A stretch of DNA of 64,000 nucleotides from the NCBI RefSeq assembly GCF_003086355.1, contig NZ_CP031733.1, positions 2,294,001 to 2,358,000 of the forward strand. The letters are read 5' to 3'. The stretch is from Streptococcus chenjunshii (GTDB lineage Bacteria; Bacillota; Bacilli; Lactobacillales; Streptococcaceae). Within the stretch, counting starts at the first letter, position 1. The number at the start of each line of letters is the position of its first letter. Positions 37,801-47,295 of the stretch are shown piece by piece. Both the position numbers and the translations under genes were made by a program. The notes under the pieces were generated by a model, which did not search any database, was not told the origin of the DNA, and saw only the letters and a program-made list of their open reading frames with translations.

Positions 37801-40800
37801 ATGAAAGTTTTTATAAAAAATAACAAAGCCCTTATCATTACAGTTAATATGGCGGTCCTTTTATATTTGAACTCCTCCACTATCTTTGCAGAAACAACAG
37901 ATATCTCTTCCATAACAACAGGAACAGAGTCATCAAATATGATACAAGAGACTATTTCTGCAGATGGTAATAACGAACATTCAGCTAATGATTCTGAGGC
38001 TATTATTTTATCAAAAGAAAATAATGATGGATCAACAGTTACAATAGAGAACGAACAAGCTGTGTTGGAACAAAATCTACCAGAAATAAATACATCAGCT
38101 GTCAATAATGATACAGAAAACTACTCGGAAGAACTGCAGATCTCTGAAACCGAAGCAGATACATCAGTCAATGCAAACAATATTGGTGATATAAAAACTT
38201 TAGCAGAGGTAAATATTACAAACAGCAAATTAGGGGCACATGTCCCCGCATCAGCTACAGATTTTGTTGTTAATGTCAAAGATAGCCCATATAGTGCTGT
38301 AGGAGACGGTCAAACAGATGATACAGCAGCAATTCAAAAAGCAATTGATACTGCAGCTGCAACGGGCGGCGGCATTGTGGATATTCCCGCCGGTACCTAC
38401 CTGATTGACACCGTGAAATATCTGATCGATCCGAATCAGACGTACAGGGGAGGGCTGCAACTGAAAAGCAACGTTACCCTGCGCATGGCGGACGACACCG
38501 TGCTTCAGGCTATCCCCAACGGTGAGAAAGCTTACGCCCTGATCAGCATCTTTAACGCGGACAATGCCCATGTGATCGGCGGTACGATGATCGGCGACCG
38601 CGACACCCATACTTCGCAGGAAGGCCAGACCGGATACGGCGTGCGCATTGCGCATGCTACCAATGTGGTTGTTGAAAACGTAACCGCCAAAGAATTCTGG
38701 GGCGACGGCTTTTTTGTGTCGGAAGGGCACAGCAGGATAGAACGCGGCAGTGAAAACATCACGTTTTACCGCATTGTTTCCGACCACAACCGCCGTCAGG
38801 GCCTGTCCATCGTCAGCGGCAGGAACATCAAGATACTGAACTCCGAATTCAGCAATGCCGACGGAACGGATCCGCGTGCAGGTATCGATATCGAGCCCGA
38901 CAGGGGAACAGACCAGGTCAGCGATGTGGAAATACGCGACAGCGTGTTTACGGGTAATTATTATGGTCTTGTCGTCGGCAACCACTGGCGCGGCGCTTCG
39001 ATCAAGAACGTCACTTTCGTCAACAATACCTTGAAGGACAACAAGGTCGACGTCAACCTGGTCGGGCTGGAAGGCGGGCTTATTGCCGACAACACCATTT
39101 ACAACGATCACAGCGTCAACCAGTACAATCCGAACGATCGCCTCCACTACGGCATCCGACTGCAAAACGGCACCCATATCGCGACGCAGAACGTCACCGT
39201 CAAGGACAATACGATTTACGGCGGCAATGTTGTCGACAGCACCGGCAGCGGCAGCAATACCGTCGAAAACAACGCATATAAACCAGCGGTCTATATCCGC
39301 GGCATAGCGCACGCAGGGCAAACCCTGACCGCACAGGTATATGATGGCGACTACGGCGAGCCGAACGTGCATAAGGCCGTGCTGGTTCCGTCCTCCGCCA
39401 TTTCCTACCAGTGGTTTGCCGACGGCGCGCCCATTGACGGCGCGACACAGTCCACTTATGTACCGACCGATGCCGACAGCGGCAAGGCCATTACCGTGCA
39501 GGTGCAGTTTACCGACAAGGCGGGCAATGCCGAAACGGCGCTCAGCGCCGCCACCCAGCCGGTGAACTATGTCAACAGCGCGCCGACCGGCATCCACCTG
39601 TCGCCGCTGGTCATCCACGGCGATACCTATCAGGCGGAGCTAGCAGGCAACCTGAAAACCACCGACCCCGATGCGAACGACACCCACACCTACACCGTCA
39701 GCGACAGCCGTTTTGAAATCGTGCACGGGGACACTCTACGCCTGAAAGAGGGGCAATACCTTGACTACGCCGGCGAAAAAAGCGTTACCCTGACGATTAC
39801 CGCCACAGACCCGTTCGGCGCCAGCTACAGTCAAACCTTTACACTGGAAGTGGTTCCTTCCAAAAATATAGCGCCGCAGGGAATCACGCTTTCCGGCGAC
39901 AAATTGGCAGAAGGGCAGACAGGAGCCATTGTGGGGCAGCTGACCACGCTTGACCCCAATATCGGCGACACACACACCTACACCGTGAGCGATGCACGTT
40001 TTGAAGTGACTGCTGATGGTATACTAAAACTGAAAGAAAACGAGAAAGTCGAGTATGTTAATGAAGATACTATCACTCTACAAGTAATTGCAACTGATAA
40101 AGCAAATAGAATTTATACTAAAACGTTCGTCTTGCAGGTGCAAGATGATCCTAGTTATCCTATTATTCCTCAATCAGATAATGAAAATGGAGACAATACT
40201 GAGACAGAACCATGTGATGCCTCTGAAACAGCTACCACTACCAGCATAGTATTTTCACGCAGTGATATGGGCAACTATTCTGAAGACCCACTGATTCCTT
40301 ATATTGGTGAATGGGGGGCAACAGATCCGGCATATATTGAACAAGCGGAAATAATAAAAAATAAAGGTGGTCGTAAGTTTTTACCTTACGTTAACACAGT
40401 GCACGGACTAGTCAATTATCCAGAGATAGCTGAAGAATTAGGTATTACGAACGCAGCCGACTATACGAAAGAATTTATATTGAACGAAATAGCTACGGCA
40501 AAAAAAATTTATGGCGATTTAATGGACGGTGTCTTTTTAGACACTTTCACATCCGGATTGGGAAATTGGTGGCGTCCGACAGTTCCATGGTATAAAGATT
40601 TAGTGGATAGCATTCGTGAAATTTATGGTGAAGACTTTTTTATTGTTGGGAATCCAGGAGAAAAAGTATCTGATGAAGTGTTAAACCTAGATGTTGATGT
40701 TTTAATCACATTTGAAGGAACAGCAGAAAAATATTTGACCTCCGATGTGCATCCGGATAATATGGCACTGGCACATGCTGATAGCTCCCGCTTGTGGCAT

Positions 40801-41952
40801 GTCGTATATAATATTACAAAAGATAATATTAATGATGTACTGGCCAAAGCCGATTCAATGAATATAGATCATCTATGGTTATCTGATGGAGAAATTATCA
40901 ATGGACCTAGACGTGATGGTATGCCAGCACAATCTCCTTATAAAGATGTTCCTAGCGATTGGGTAATTGAAGCGATGATAGAATGGCAAAATAAAAAAAT
41001 GCCTTCAGGGAACGATCTAGAAAATGGTTCAAGATATATTAGTCCAATTTCATATTGGAATCCAGATTCTTTAGATTATGCTGATAGGCATAGGTATGAA
41101 AATATATTAAAATTAACCGATAGACTTGGTATTGTATTGATGAGCCATTATGAAGGTTTGTCTTGGAATATGAAAGATATAGCCACATTAAGATATCAAT
41201 TAAGTTGGTCTGGTTTTGAAGATGTGGATACTGATTTATCCAATTATATGTATCGCATAAAGGTCCCTACAAACGTTAAGGTGCAGAGCTACACAGATAT
41301 CGTGTGGGAAGATGGATTAGATGGATACTTCTATGCTCCTGCACAAATAGGAAATAAAGCATTGTGGCTAGAATATAACGGTACAGATGAATCCACTGAT
41401 CCGTGGACAATTGAATTTGATATCGTAGATAAAGAAACCAAAGAGCCTATTTGTAATAAAATAGGTTCTAGCATAACACACAATGTTGCTTGGATAGAAT
41501 ATAACAATGTCGATGAAAACACAATATCTGACGACACAAAAGCTACCGAGGATATGGCAGGAAATGAAGATGCAGATAAAACGATAGAGGAACAACTCAA
41601 ACCCTCTATAGAAAGTTCTACTTCTGCAAATGTAACTGTAGATACACTACTAACAGAAGAAACTCAAAAATCGTCCTCTGAAACAGTCATTTCTGCTGAG
41701 AATAAAACTACTACTCAGGTTGCTTCTCCTAAAGATGCTCTCCTTATTGCAGCTAAAAATGATAGCAAAAAATTCACACCGACAGTCTCTAATGGTAAAC
41801 TCAACGAATTTGAAGAGTTACCAAATACGGGAGATAGCGAGGGAAAGTCCTCTTTTCTAACTACTTTGATTGCCAGTCTGCTTCTTTTTTTCAATTATTG
41901 TATTTTTATTGCAAAAAAGGTAACTACTTTATTCACTAAAAACCAACGATAA
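37801..41952 (+). CDS. Chimeric LPXTG surface protein: beta-helix, Ig/cadherin-like modules, spherulin-4-like domain
   Basis: A 1383-residue wall-anchored protein. A signal peptide (1-30) and a Ser/Thr/Glu-rich region (to 150) lead into a right-handed beta-helix of the pectate-lyase-3 / alginate-epimerase type (about 152-490; GDGQTDDTAAIQKAI start). Next come an Ig-like module (about 495-595), two cadherin-like repeats (about 600-790) and a spherulin-4-like domain (about 815-1065; DGVFLDTF and VLITFEGT). A region of unknown fold (1078-1230), a spacer and the sorting signal LPNTGDS (about 1340) follow, then a membrane segment and basic tail. Beta-helix proteins of this type act on or bind acidic polysaccharides; spherulin-4 relatives include galactosaminogalactan hydrolases (GH135/GH114-like). 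Target polysaccharide unknown. GAAAGG precedes the ATG. Confidence 0.8.
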   Translation: MKVFIKNNKALIITVNMAVLLYLNSSTIFAETTDISSITTGTESSNMIQETISADGNNEHSANDSEAIILSKENNDGSTVTIENEQAVLEQNLPEINTSAVNNDTENYSEELQISETEADTSVNANNIGDIKTLAEVNITNSKLGAHVPASATDFVVNVKDSPYSAVGDGQTDDTAAIQKAIDTAAATGGGIVDIPAGTYLIDTVKYLIDPNQTYRGGLQLKSNVTLRMADDTVLQAIPNGEKAYALISIFNADNAHVIGGTMIGDRDTHTSQEGQTGYGVRIAHATNVVVENVTAKEFWGDGFFVSEGHSRIERGSENITFYRIVSDHNRRQGLSIVSGRNIKILNSEFSNADGTDPRAGIDIEPDRGTDQVSDVEIRDSVFTGNYYGLVVGNHWRGASIKNVTFVNNTLKDNKVDVNLVGLEGGLIADNTIYNDHSVNQYNPNDRLHYGIRLQNGTHIATQNVTVKDNTIYGGNVVDSTGSGSNTVENNAYKPAVYIRGIAHAGQTLTAQVYDGDYGEPNVHKAVLVPSSAISYQWFADGAPIDGATQSTYVPTDADSGKAITVQVQFTDKAGNAETALSAATQPVNYVNSAPTGIHLSPLVIHGDTYQAELAGNLKTTDPDANDTHTYTVSDSRFEIVHGDTLRLKEGQYLDYAGEKSVTLTITATDPFGASYSQTFTLEVVPSKNIAPQGITLSGDKLAEGQTGAIVGQLTTLDPNIGDTHTYTVSDARFEVTADGILKLKENEKVEYVNEDTITLQVIATDKANRIYTKTFVLQVQDDPSYPIIPQSDNENGDNTETEPCDASETATTTSIVFSRSDMGNYSEDPLIPYIGEWGATDPAYIEQAEIIKNKGGRKFLPYVNTVHGLVNYPEIAEELGITNAADYTKEFILNEIATAKKIYGDLMDGVFLDTFTSGLGNWWRPTVPWYKDLVDSIREIYGEDFFIVGNPGEKVSDEVLNLDVDVLITFEGTAEKYLTSDVHPDNMALAHADSSRLWHVVYNITKDNINDVLAKADSMNIDHLWLSDGEIINGPRRDGMPAQSPYKDVPSDWVIEAMIEWQNKKMPSGNDLENGSRYISPISYWNPDSLDYADRHRYENILKLTDRLGIVLMSHYEGLSWNMKDIATLRYQLSWSGFEDVDTDLSNYMYRIKVPTNVKVQSYTDIVWEDGLDGYFYAPAQIGNKALWLEYNGTDESTDPWTIEFDIVDKETKEPICNKIGSSITHNVAWIEYNNVDENTISDDTKATEDMAGNEDADKTIEEQLKPSIESSTSANVTVDTLLTEETQKSSSETVISAENKTTTQVASPKDALLIAAKNDSKKFTPTVSNGKLNEFEELPNTGDSEGKSSFLTTLIASLLLFFNYCIFIAKKVTTLFTKNQR
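38360..40015 (+). other. GC-rich segment of probable foreign origin inside the chimeric gene
   Basis: Codon choice switches abruptly to G/C-ending codons (GCC, GGC, ACC, GAC, CTG) at about 38360 and back to A/T-ending codons near 40015, without breaking the frame. The switches fall inside the beta-helix and inside the second cadherin-like repeat, not at domain borders. The flanks are typical of the host. This is direct compositional evidence for import from a GC-rich donor. The block also has long open frames on the opposite strand, as expected of GC-rich coding DNA. Confidence 0.8.
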
Positions 41953-41963
41953 AACATTTATAA

Positions 41964-42008
41964 AGACTTAACTCTGTATGCTATAACATGTAGAATTAAG
42001 TCTTTTTT
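41964..42008 (+). terminator. Terminator after the chimeric LPXTG gene
   Basis: AGACTTAA (41964-41971) pairs with TTAAGTCT (41996-42003), followed by TTTTTTTA. The gap onward to 42513 is AT-rich and holds no gene I can support. Confidence 0.7.
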
Positions 42009-42513
42009 TATATCAAACTAAAGTCAAAAATTAATTTATATCTCTGACACGATCAAAAAATGAATATCAAATATTTCTTCTAATAGTTTTTCTAGATGGT
42101 GGATAATGTTGTCTAACATAAGAATAAAACTCTTATAGAACCAAACCACATAGGATTTGCTTTCATTTCTTAAGTGAATTGAACAAGTTTGAGCAGAAAC
42201 CCGCAAGCGAGAATTTTAAGAACAGGATAGTTAAAACATTAACTGCTGTATGAACTCCAAAAAATAGAATGTTTCGTGCTTAAATTAGTTATCCATAAAA
42301 AAAGGTCGAATTTCAGATTTTTAACTAACTATTAATTTTCGTATATCAGAGAGATACACACGTTAAGTCCTTAGAAGTATGTTTTATAAAAAAGGAAATT
42401 ATCCAATTCTCTTTAATTATATAACTATATTCCAATGAGAATGGATCTCTTTTAGGAAAAAAACAGAACACTTCCTATCGATAGAAATGTGACCTTTCTA
42501 TTCCGATTTGCTC

Positions 42514-42546
42514 ATAAAAAAGAATCCGAGATTAACTCAGATTCTC
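42514..42546 (-). terminator. Terminator after the Cna-like adhesin
   Basis: AGAATCCGAG (42521-42530) pairs with CTCAGATTCT (42536-42545). On the minus strand it is followed by TTTTTT. It lies about 30 nt after the stop codon. Confidence 0.85.
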
Positions 42547-42572
42547 ATTTTTTAATATTTTGCGCTTTTAAA

Positions 42573-44315
42573 CTAAGCTTTTTTACGGCCGGCAAAGAAT
42601 AACCCTGCAACAGAGAGAACAGTGATACCTGCTAACATAACAACTGTATTTTCCTGATCACCTGTGCTTGGCAGTTTTTTCTTAGATTTGCTGCCTTTAT
42701 CACCACTTGTAACCGGAGCAGGTGTCGTGCTAGTGCTCGATTCTTGGCTACCGGCAGGTGGAGTTGTTTCCTCTGGAGTCGTAGTCAGAGTTGTTGGTTC
42801 TTCCGTTGTTGTCGTTGAACTTTCTGTTGTGGCAGCCGCTGTTGTAGTGGTCGGCGCTGCTGTTGTGGTCGTCGGACTTTCCGTTGTAGTAGTCGCTGTT
42901 GTGGTGGTTGGCGCCGCCGTCGTGGTCGTCGGACTTTCTGTTGTAGTAGCCGCTGTTGTGGTGGTTGGCGCTGCTGTCGTGGTCGTCGGACTTTCTGTCG
43001 TGGTAGAGGTTGTTGTCGTAGTGGTAGTTGTTGTCGTGGTTGTTACAACAGGCTCATTGACAACATCCCTTGAAACAGATTTATCGCTGCCAAAATCACT
43101 TTCTGAGATTTTAATAGGATCAGCTAAGGTTTGATACCCTGAAGGTGCCTGTATCTCTGTAATCGTATAGTTCCCTTTCAGCAGTCTGGTAATGGTCACA
43201 TTGCCTTCCGAATCAGTTGTGAAATCACCAACAACTTCACCATTAGCATCGCGCGTGACTCTAAATACAGCTCCTGAAAGCGAACCGCCATCAGCAGATA
43301 CTTTATGCAGGTTGATAGAGTAAACATAACCTTCTGCACTGCCACCAGCTTCTTTGTAGGTTTCCCGATAATTGACACGAGCCAGTTCAGTTCCATTTGC
43401 TACCAGTGTAGCCCTGTTGAAAAAGTTCTCACCGTCTGCCGGTTTATAGGAAGGCACAACATCGTAAGTGATATAATAGCCATCTTCCGCATTGATGTCT
43501 CCTAAATTAACCGAAAAACCACTGCCATCTTCAGTATAATTAACTGTAAACTCACTAGTAACGTCAACACCATTTTGAAAGACCCAGCTGCCATTCTGTG
43601 CCACCCAAGTGCCTTTTTCAATTTTAAACGTTTCAGGCAAATAGCTGACTCCAACGGACTGTAAACTATCGGTCACAACAGCTGATAGAAGGCCGACTCC
43701 AGCACGGTTAATCGGTACTTGATAGTGAATGACATCGTCAGAACTGATCCAGCCTGATTTTGTTAATGTTGTCTGTCTTGCCTCCCCGACACCATTATAC
43801 TCTACAGAGCCTGCATCAAATGTTCTTCCTTCTATATCTAACACAACTGGAACTGTCCCTGCCTGTGTCACCACATTGTGGTTAATATAAACATAGAAAA
43901 AGAATGAACCAGTTACGTCTGAATGTGTTTCTACATAATTTGTATAAGTCAGAACAACCTGTCTACTGGATGGATCAATCACTGCATTAGCTACAAGATT
44001 GCCATCTGTATCCCGGATTTCAAATGCTTTCGAGTCGCCAAAAGCCAGATTAGCCGGTAAATTCATTGTCGTTGTATCACCAGCTTTTACCTGACCGTTG
44101 GGCAGACTGAAATTAGCATTAATTCTGAATCTCTCATATCTGTTAAGACCGTGATCCAAAACAGCCCCCCGTTCATCAGTGATACTCAGGGATGTGATCA
44201 CATTATCCTGTGCCGCAGCTGAAACCTGGTGTTCTTTTAGCCAGAGGCCAGCAACGAGAAACACTGTTGCCAACAATAAGGAAACGATTGTTCCTATTAG
44301 TTTTCTTTTTTTCAT
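42573..44315 (-). CDS. LPXTG adhesin, Cna/Cnm-like collagen-binding type
   Basis: A 580-residue wall-anchored protein. It has a signal peptide (about 1-35), an N-terminal region with the fold features of Cna-type collagen-binding or SdrG-like adhesin domains (about 40-345), one Cna_B module (about 348-435; NLHKVSADGGSLSGAVFRV) and a Thr/Glu/Ser/Pro repeat linker. The sorting signal KLPSTGDQE, a hydrophobic segment and GRKKA end the protein. The layout resembles the collagen-binding proteins Cnm/Cbm of mutans streptococci, but the ligand is inferred. The second of two adjacent ATGs is used because of AGAGG spacing. A consensus promoter lies at 44384-44412. Confidence 0.82.
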   Translation of the reverse strand: MKKRKLIGTIVSLLLATVFLVAGLWLKEHQVSAAAQDNVITSLSITDERGAVLDHGLNRYERFRINANFSLPNGQVKAGDTTTMNLPANLAFGDSKAFEIRDTDGNLVANAVIDPSSRQVVLTYTNYVETHSDVTGSFFFYVYINHNVVTQAGTVPVVLDIEGRTFDAGSVEYNGVGEARQTTLTKSGWISSDDVIHYQVPINRAGVGLLSAVVTDSLQSVGVSYLPETFKIEKGTWVAQNGSWVFQNGVDVTSEFTVNYTEDGSGFSVNLGDINAEDGYYITYDVVPSYKPADGENFFNRATLVANGTELARVNYRETYKEAGGSAEGYVYSINLHKVSADGGSLSGAVFRVTRDANGEVVGDFTTDSEGNVTITRLLKGNYTITEIQAPSGYQTLADPIKISESDFGSDKSVSRDVVNEPVVTTTTTTTTTTTTSTTTESPTTTTAAPTTTTAATTTESPTTTTAAPTTTTATTTTESPTTTTAAPTTTTAAATTESSTTTTEEPTTLTTTPEETTPPAGSQESSTSTTPAPVTSGDKGSKSKKKLPSTGDQENTVVMLAGITVLSVAGLFFAGRKKA

Positions 44316-44383
44316 CATAAACCTCTTTATTCATGTTTATTACTGTTATACCGCCTTGCACAGCACCTGTACATAGCGTTAAA

Positions 44384-44412
44384 ATTATATCTCAATTAAA
44401 GGTTTTTGTCAA
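44384..44412 (-). promoter_or_regulatory. Consensus promoter of the adhesin gene
   Basis: On the minus strand a perfect TTGACA (complement of 44407-44412) and a perfect TATAAT (complement of 44384-44389) are separated by 17 bp, about 70 nt upstream of the adhesin start. The rest of 44413-44650 shows nothing. Confidence 0.8.
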
Positions 44413-44650
44413 TATTCTCAGACTTCTTTATTTACTTTAATGTAAAGATTCTTCATCTATTCTAAGAAATTAACTCTGATAAAAAAGACAGGCGTTTCCC
44501 GGTATTTATCTGCAAGGTAAGAGCAAATCTGGCGAATTTATGTACACAATCCTTATATCTGCTAATGTTTTAGGCAGAATTCTTTACAGAAAAAACTGAT
44601 AAACATGATGCTAAATTTACTTCATGAATGTCCGTACAGCACTGCAAGAA

Positions 44651-45616
44651 CTATAGATTAGGCGAGCTTTTTTTATTGACGATAACTGTCCCTGAACCTG
44701 TAAAAATATTGCCCAAATTATCGAGGGAAGTGATGACAGCCCGTGACTGGGGATGAGACTGGACAAAAGCTACAGCCGCTTCAACTTTAGGCAGCATACT
44801 GCCTGCAGCAAACTGACCCTCTGCTATATAAGCATTCATTTCGTCAGTTGTTACTGTTCCAAGCTGCTTTTGCCGAGGGGTGTTGAAATTGATATAGACA
44901 TGGCTCACACCGGTCAGAAGAACAAATACATCAGCTGCAATCAGATCTGACAGTAAACCGCTAGCAAAGTCTTTATCAACAACTGCTTCAACACCCGTCA
45001 GAGTTTTTGTTTCCGGGTCCTCAGCAACCGGAATTCCGCCGCCGCCCGCTGTAATGACGACAGTTTCAGCAGCAAGAAGCTGCTTAATAGTAGTAATTTC
45101 TCTGATACTGACCGGCTTTGGGGAAGGAACGACCTTGCGCCAGCCTCGGCCAGCATCTTCCTTGAAAACTTCTGTGCTCTTCTTCTGCTGGTGCCGCACT
45201 TCTTCTTCAGATAAAAAAGGGCCAATCGGTTTTGAAGGGGCAGCAAAGGCCGGGTCGTCCCAATCGACCACGACTTCTGTTACAACTGATGCAACTTCTT
45301 TTTTTAGACCCTGACGGTTTAATTCATTAATCAGCGCTGTCTGCAGCCAGTAGCTGATACTACCTTCTGTCATAGCCACTAAGGTATCCAGAGGCATGGC
45401 TGGGTTTTCAGGAGAATCCGCAGCCAACTGCTGCAGAAGAAGATTGCCAACTTGCGGGCCGTTCCCGTGTGTAATAACAATATCATCTCCGTTTCTAATA
45501 AATGCCACCAGATGTTTGGCTGTATCAGCCAGAGCTCTTTGCTGGGCCTGAGCTGAACTGTCTGCAGTTAAAATAGCGTTTCCTCCCAAAGCAATCACGA
45601 TTCTTCGTTTCACCAT
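44651..45616 (-). CDS. aguC: Carbamate kinase of the agmatine deiminase pathway
   Basis: A 321-residue amino-acid-kinase-fold enzyme. It converts carbamoyl phosphate and ADP to ATP, CO2 and ammonia. The ALGGNAIL N-terminal phosphate loop, ITHGNGPQVGN, ITAGGGGIPV and VDKDFASGLL segments are diagnostic. As the last gene of aguB-aguD-aguA-aguC it yields the ATP of the pathway. An ArcC of an arginine deiminase system would look alike; operon context makes it AguC. Confidence 0.95.
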   Translation of the reverse strand: MVKRRIVIALGGNAILTADSSAQAQQRALADTAKHLVAFIRNGDDIVITHGNGPQVGNLLLQQLAADSPENPAMPLDTLVAMTEGSISYWLQTALINELNRQGLKKEVASVVTEVVVDWDDPAFAAPSKPIGPFLSEEEVRHQQKKSTEVFKEDAGRGWRKVVPSPKPVSIREITTIKQLLAAETVVITAGGGGIPVAEDPETKTLTGVEAVVDKDFASGLLSDLIAADVFVLLTGVSHVYINFNTPRQKQLGTVTTDEMNAYIAEGQFAAGSMLPKVEAAVAFVQSHPQSRAVITSLDNLGNIFTGSGTVIVNKKSSPNL

Positions 45617-45742
45617 AATCTTTTCTCTCTTTTTAGTTTTATAATAAAGAAAAGGGAAAACAAGTGCGTTTGTCTCCTTTTTCTTTCTGCTCTTAAAATA
45701 TAAATACTGACCCGTTTATCCCCAAAGGACAGCAGATCATGT

Positions 45743-46840
45743 TTAAACCTTAGGCTGATGCTGCGTGATACAATGAATATTGCCGCCGCCGTAAGCAATT
45801 TCTTCTGTTCTAACACCGACAACCTCATGATCCGGAAACATTGCAGCTACCTGCCTCATAGCTAAATCGTCATTTTCATCACCGTATTGCGGTAAAATAA
45901 TACCGCCATTGACAATCAAAAAGTTCATATAAGAAGCTATTGAAACTTCTCCTTCCCTACGCGGCAAAGTCCCTTCGACAAAGTCAATGGTATCTGCCCC
46001 TTTAAGATAGCAAGGTTTTTGAGTTACGCACAGTTTGTGCACCTTAAGTCTGCGGCCTTTTGCATCAACAGCATTCATTAATGTTCTGTAAGCTGCCTGT
46101 GCTTCCTGATAAAATGGGTGATCTTGATCTTCAGTATAGATACAGGCAACTTCTCCGGGTCTGATAAAGCAAGCAACATCATCAATGTGGCCATTTGTTT
46201 CATCAGGGTCTATTCCATCTTTTATCCAAATAATTTTTTCAAGATTTAAATGCTCTTTCAGTTTTTCTTCAATAGCATCTTTGCTCATATGGGGATTGCG
46301 TCCTTCGCTCAGCAAGCACATTTCAGTCGTAATCAGAGTGCCCTCACCATCTACAGTGATAGACCCGCCCTCCAAAACAAAATTATCTGTGCGATAAGAA
46401 TCTATCCCTTCAATTTCACAAATTTTTTGCGCCACTTGGTCATCTTTGTCCCAAGGAAAATAAAGACCGTCTACTAATCCGCCCCAAGCATTGAAAACCC
46501 AGTCGTTAGCCCGAAGCTGACCTTTATCATTGACAAGAAAGGTAGGACCGCAGTCTCTTACCCAAGCATCGTCTGAAGACATTTCAACCAGCCTGACCTC
46601 TTCGGGCAGATGGGCTCTGGCATTCTGATACTGATCAGCACTGACACACATTGTGACAGATTCAAAACGGCTGATTGCGCTGGCGACATTAACAAAGGCT
46701 ATCTGAGCCGGCTTACCGCCATTACGCCAGTTATCCGGCCGTTCCGGCCAGATCATCCAGACCTGCTGCTGCTTTTCAAATTCTCCCGGCATCCGAAAGC
46801 CATCCTGCCTAGGAGTTGTCTTTAATATACGTTTTGCCAT
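45743..46840 (-). CDS. aguA: Agmatine deiminase
   Basis: A 365-residue enzyme of the guanidino-modifying superfamily. It hydrolyses agmatine to N-carbamoylputrescine and ammonia. The DCGPTF segment near 94, the EGGSI segment, the NGHIDD catalytic His/Asp and the nucleophilic cysteine of [10 protein letters not shown] near the C-terminus are present. GGAGG precedes the ATG. A repeat array starts 11 nt upstream of the start codon and separates it from aguD. The ammonia raises cytoplasmic pH, a known acid-tolerance role in mutans streptococci. Confidence 0.96.
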   Translation of the reverse strand: MAKRILKTTPRQDGFRMPGEFEKQQQVWMIWPERPDNWRNGGKPAQIAFVNVASAISRFESVTMCVSADQYQNARAHLPEEVRLVEMSSDDAWVRDCGPTFLVNDKGQLRANDWVFNAWGGLVDGLYFPWDKDDQVAQKICEIEGIDSYRTDNFVLEGGSITVDGEGTLITTEMCLLSEGRNPHMSKDAIEEKLKEHLNLEKIIWIKDGIDPDETNGHIDDVACFIRPGEVACIYTEDQDHPFYQEAQAAYRTLMNAVDAKGRRLKVHKLCVTQKPCYLKGADTIDFVEGTLPRREGEVSIASYMNFLIVNGGIILPQYGDENDDLAMRQVAAMFPDHEVVGVRTEEIAYGGGNIHCITQHQPKV

Positions 46841-46850
46841 AACATACCTC

Positions 46851-47290
46851 CACCAAGATACAAAGGCCGTGAAGAACGCAAAGAGAAAATAGGAGACTGG
46901 ACGAAGAGCCGCAAGACTCTAGGACAGGCTATCTTTTTCTCACAGCGTTTAGGCCGTGTTCAATTCCACCAAGATACAAAGGCCGTGAAGAACGCAAAGA
47001 GAAAATAGGAGACTGGACAAAGAGCCGCAAGGCTCTAGGACAAGCTATCTTTTTCTCACAGCGTTTAGGCCGTGTTCAATTCCACCAAGATACAAAGGCC
47101 GTTAAAAACGCAAAGAGAAAATAGGCGGTAAGTCCGAAATCTATGATTTCGCAGACGCACCCCTGCCAAGATGACTAGAAGGGTGCGGTCGGCTGTTAAG
47201 ACGACAAAGCCTTCAGTCATCTACGACTGGCTAAGCCTCAAATGGCAGGATCCCTCACTCCCGCAGCGTTTAGGCCATTCTTCATTTGAT
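46851..47290. repeat. Three tandem copies of the structured intergenic repeat
   Basis: Copies lie at 46851-46966, 46967-47082 and about 47083-47290. The first two are exactly 116 bp and differ at only about three positions, one of which restores an AGAGCC/GGCTCT stem in the tip. The third is a longer variant with the GTAAGTCCGAAATC block. The array fills the aguD-aguA gap and its right end almost touches the aguD stop codon. Confidence 0.9.
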
Positions 47291-47295
47291 ACAGA

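Noticed and set aside
38251..39618. A 455-codon open frame on the minus strand opposite the chimeric LPXTG gene
   Set aside because: It is the mirror of GC-rich coding DNA, has no family features or ribosome site, and the plus-strand frame is clearly the real one.
42664..43134. Plus-strand Val-rich frame opposite the adhesin linker
   Set aside because: It is an antisense reading of the Thr-rich linker of the adhesin gene.
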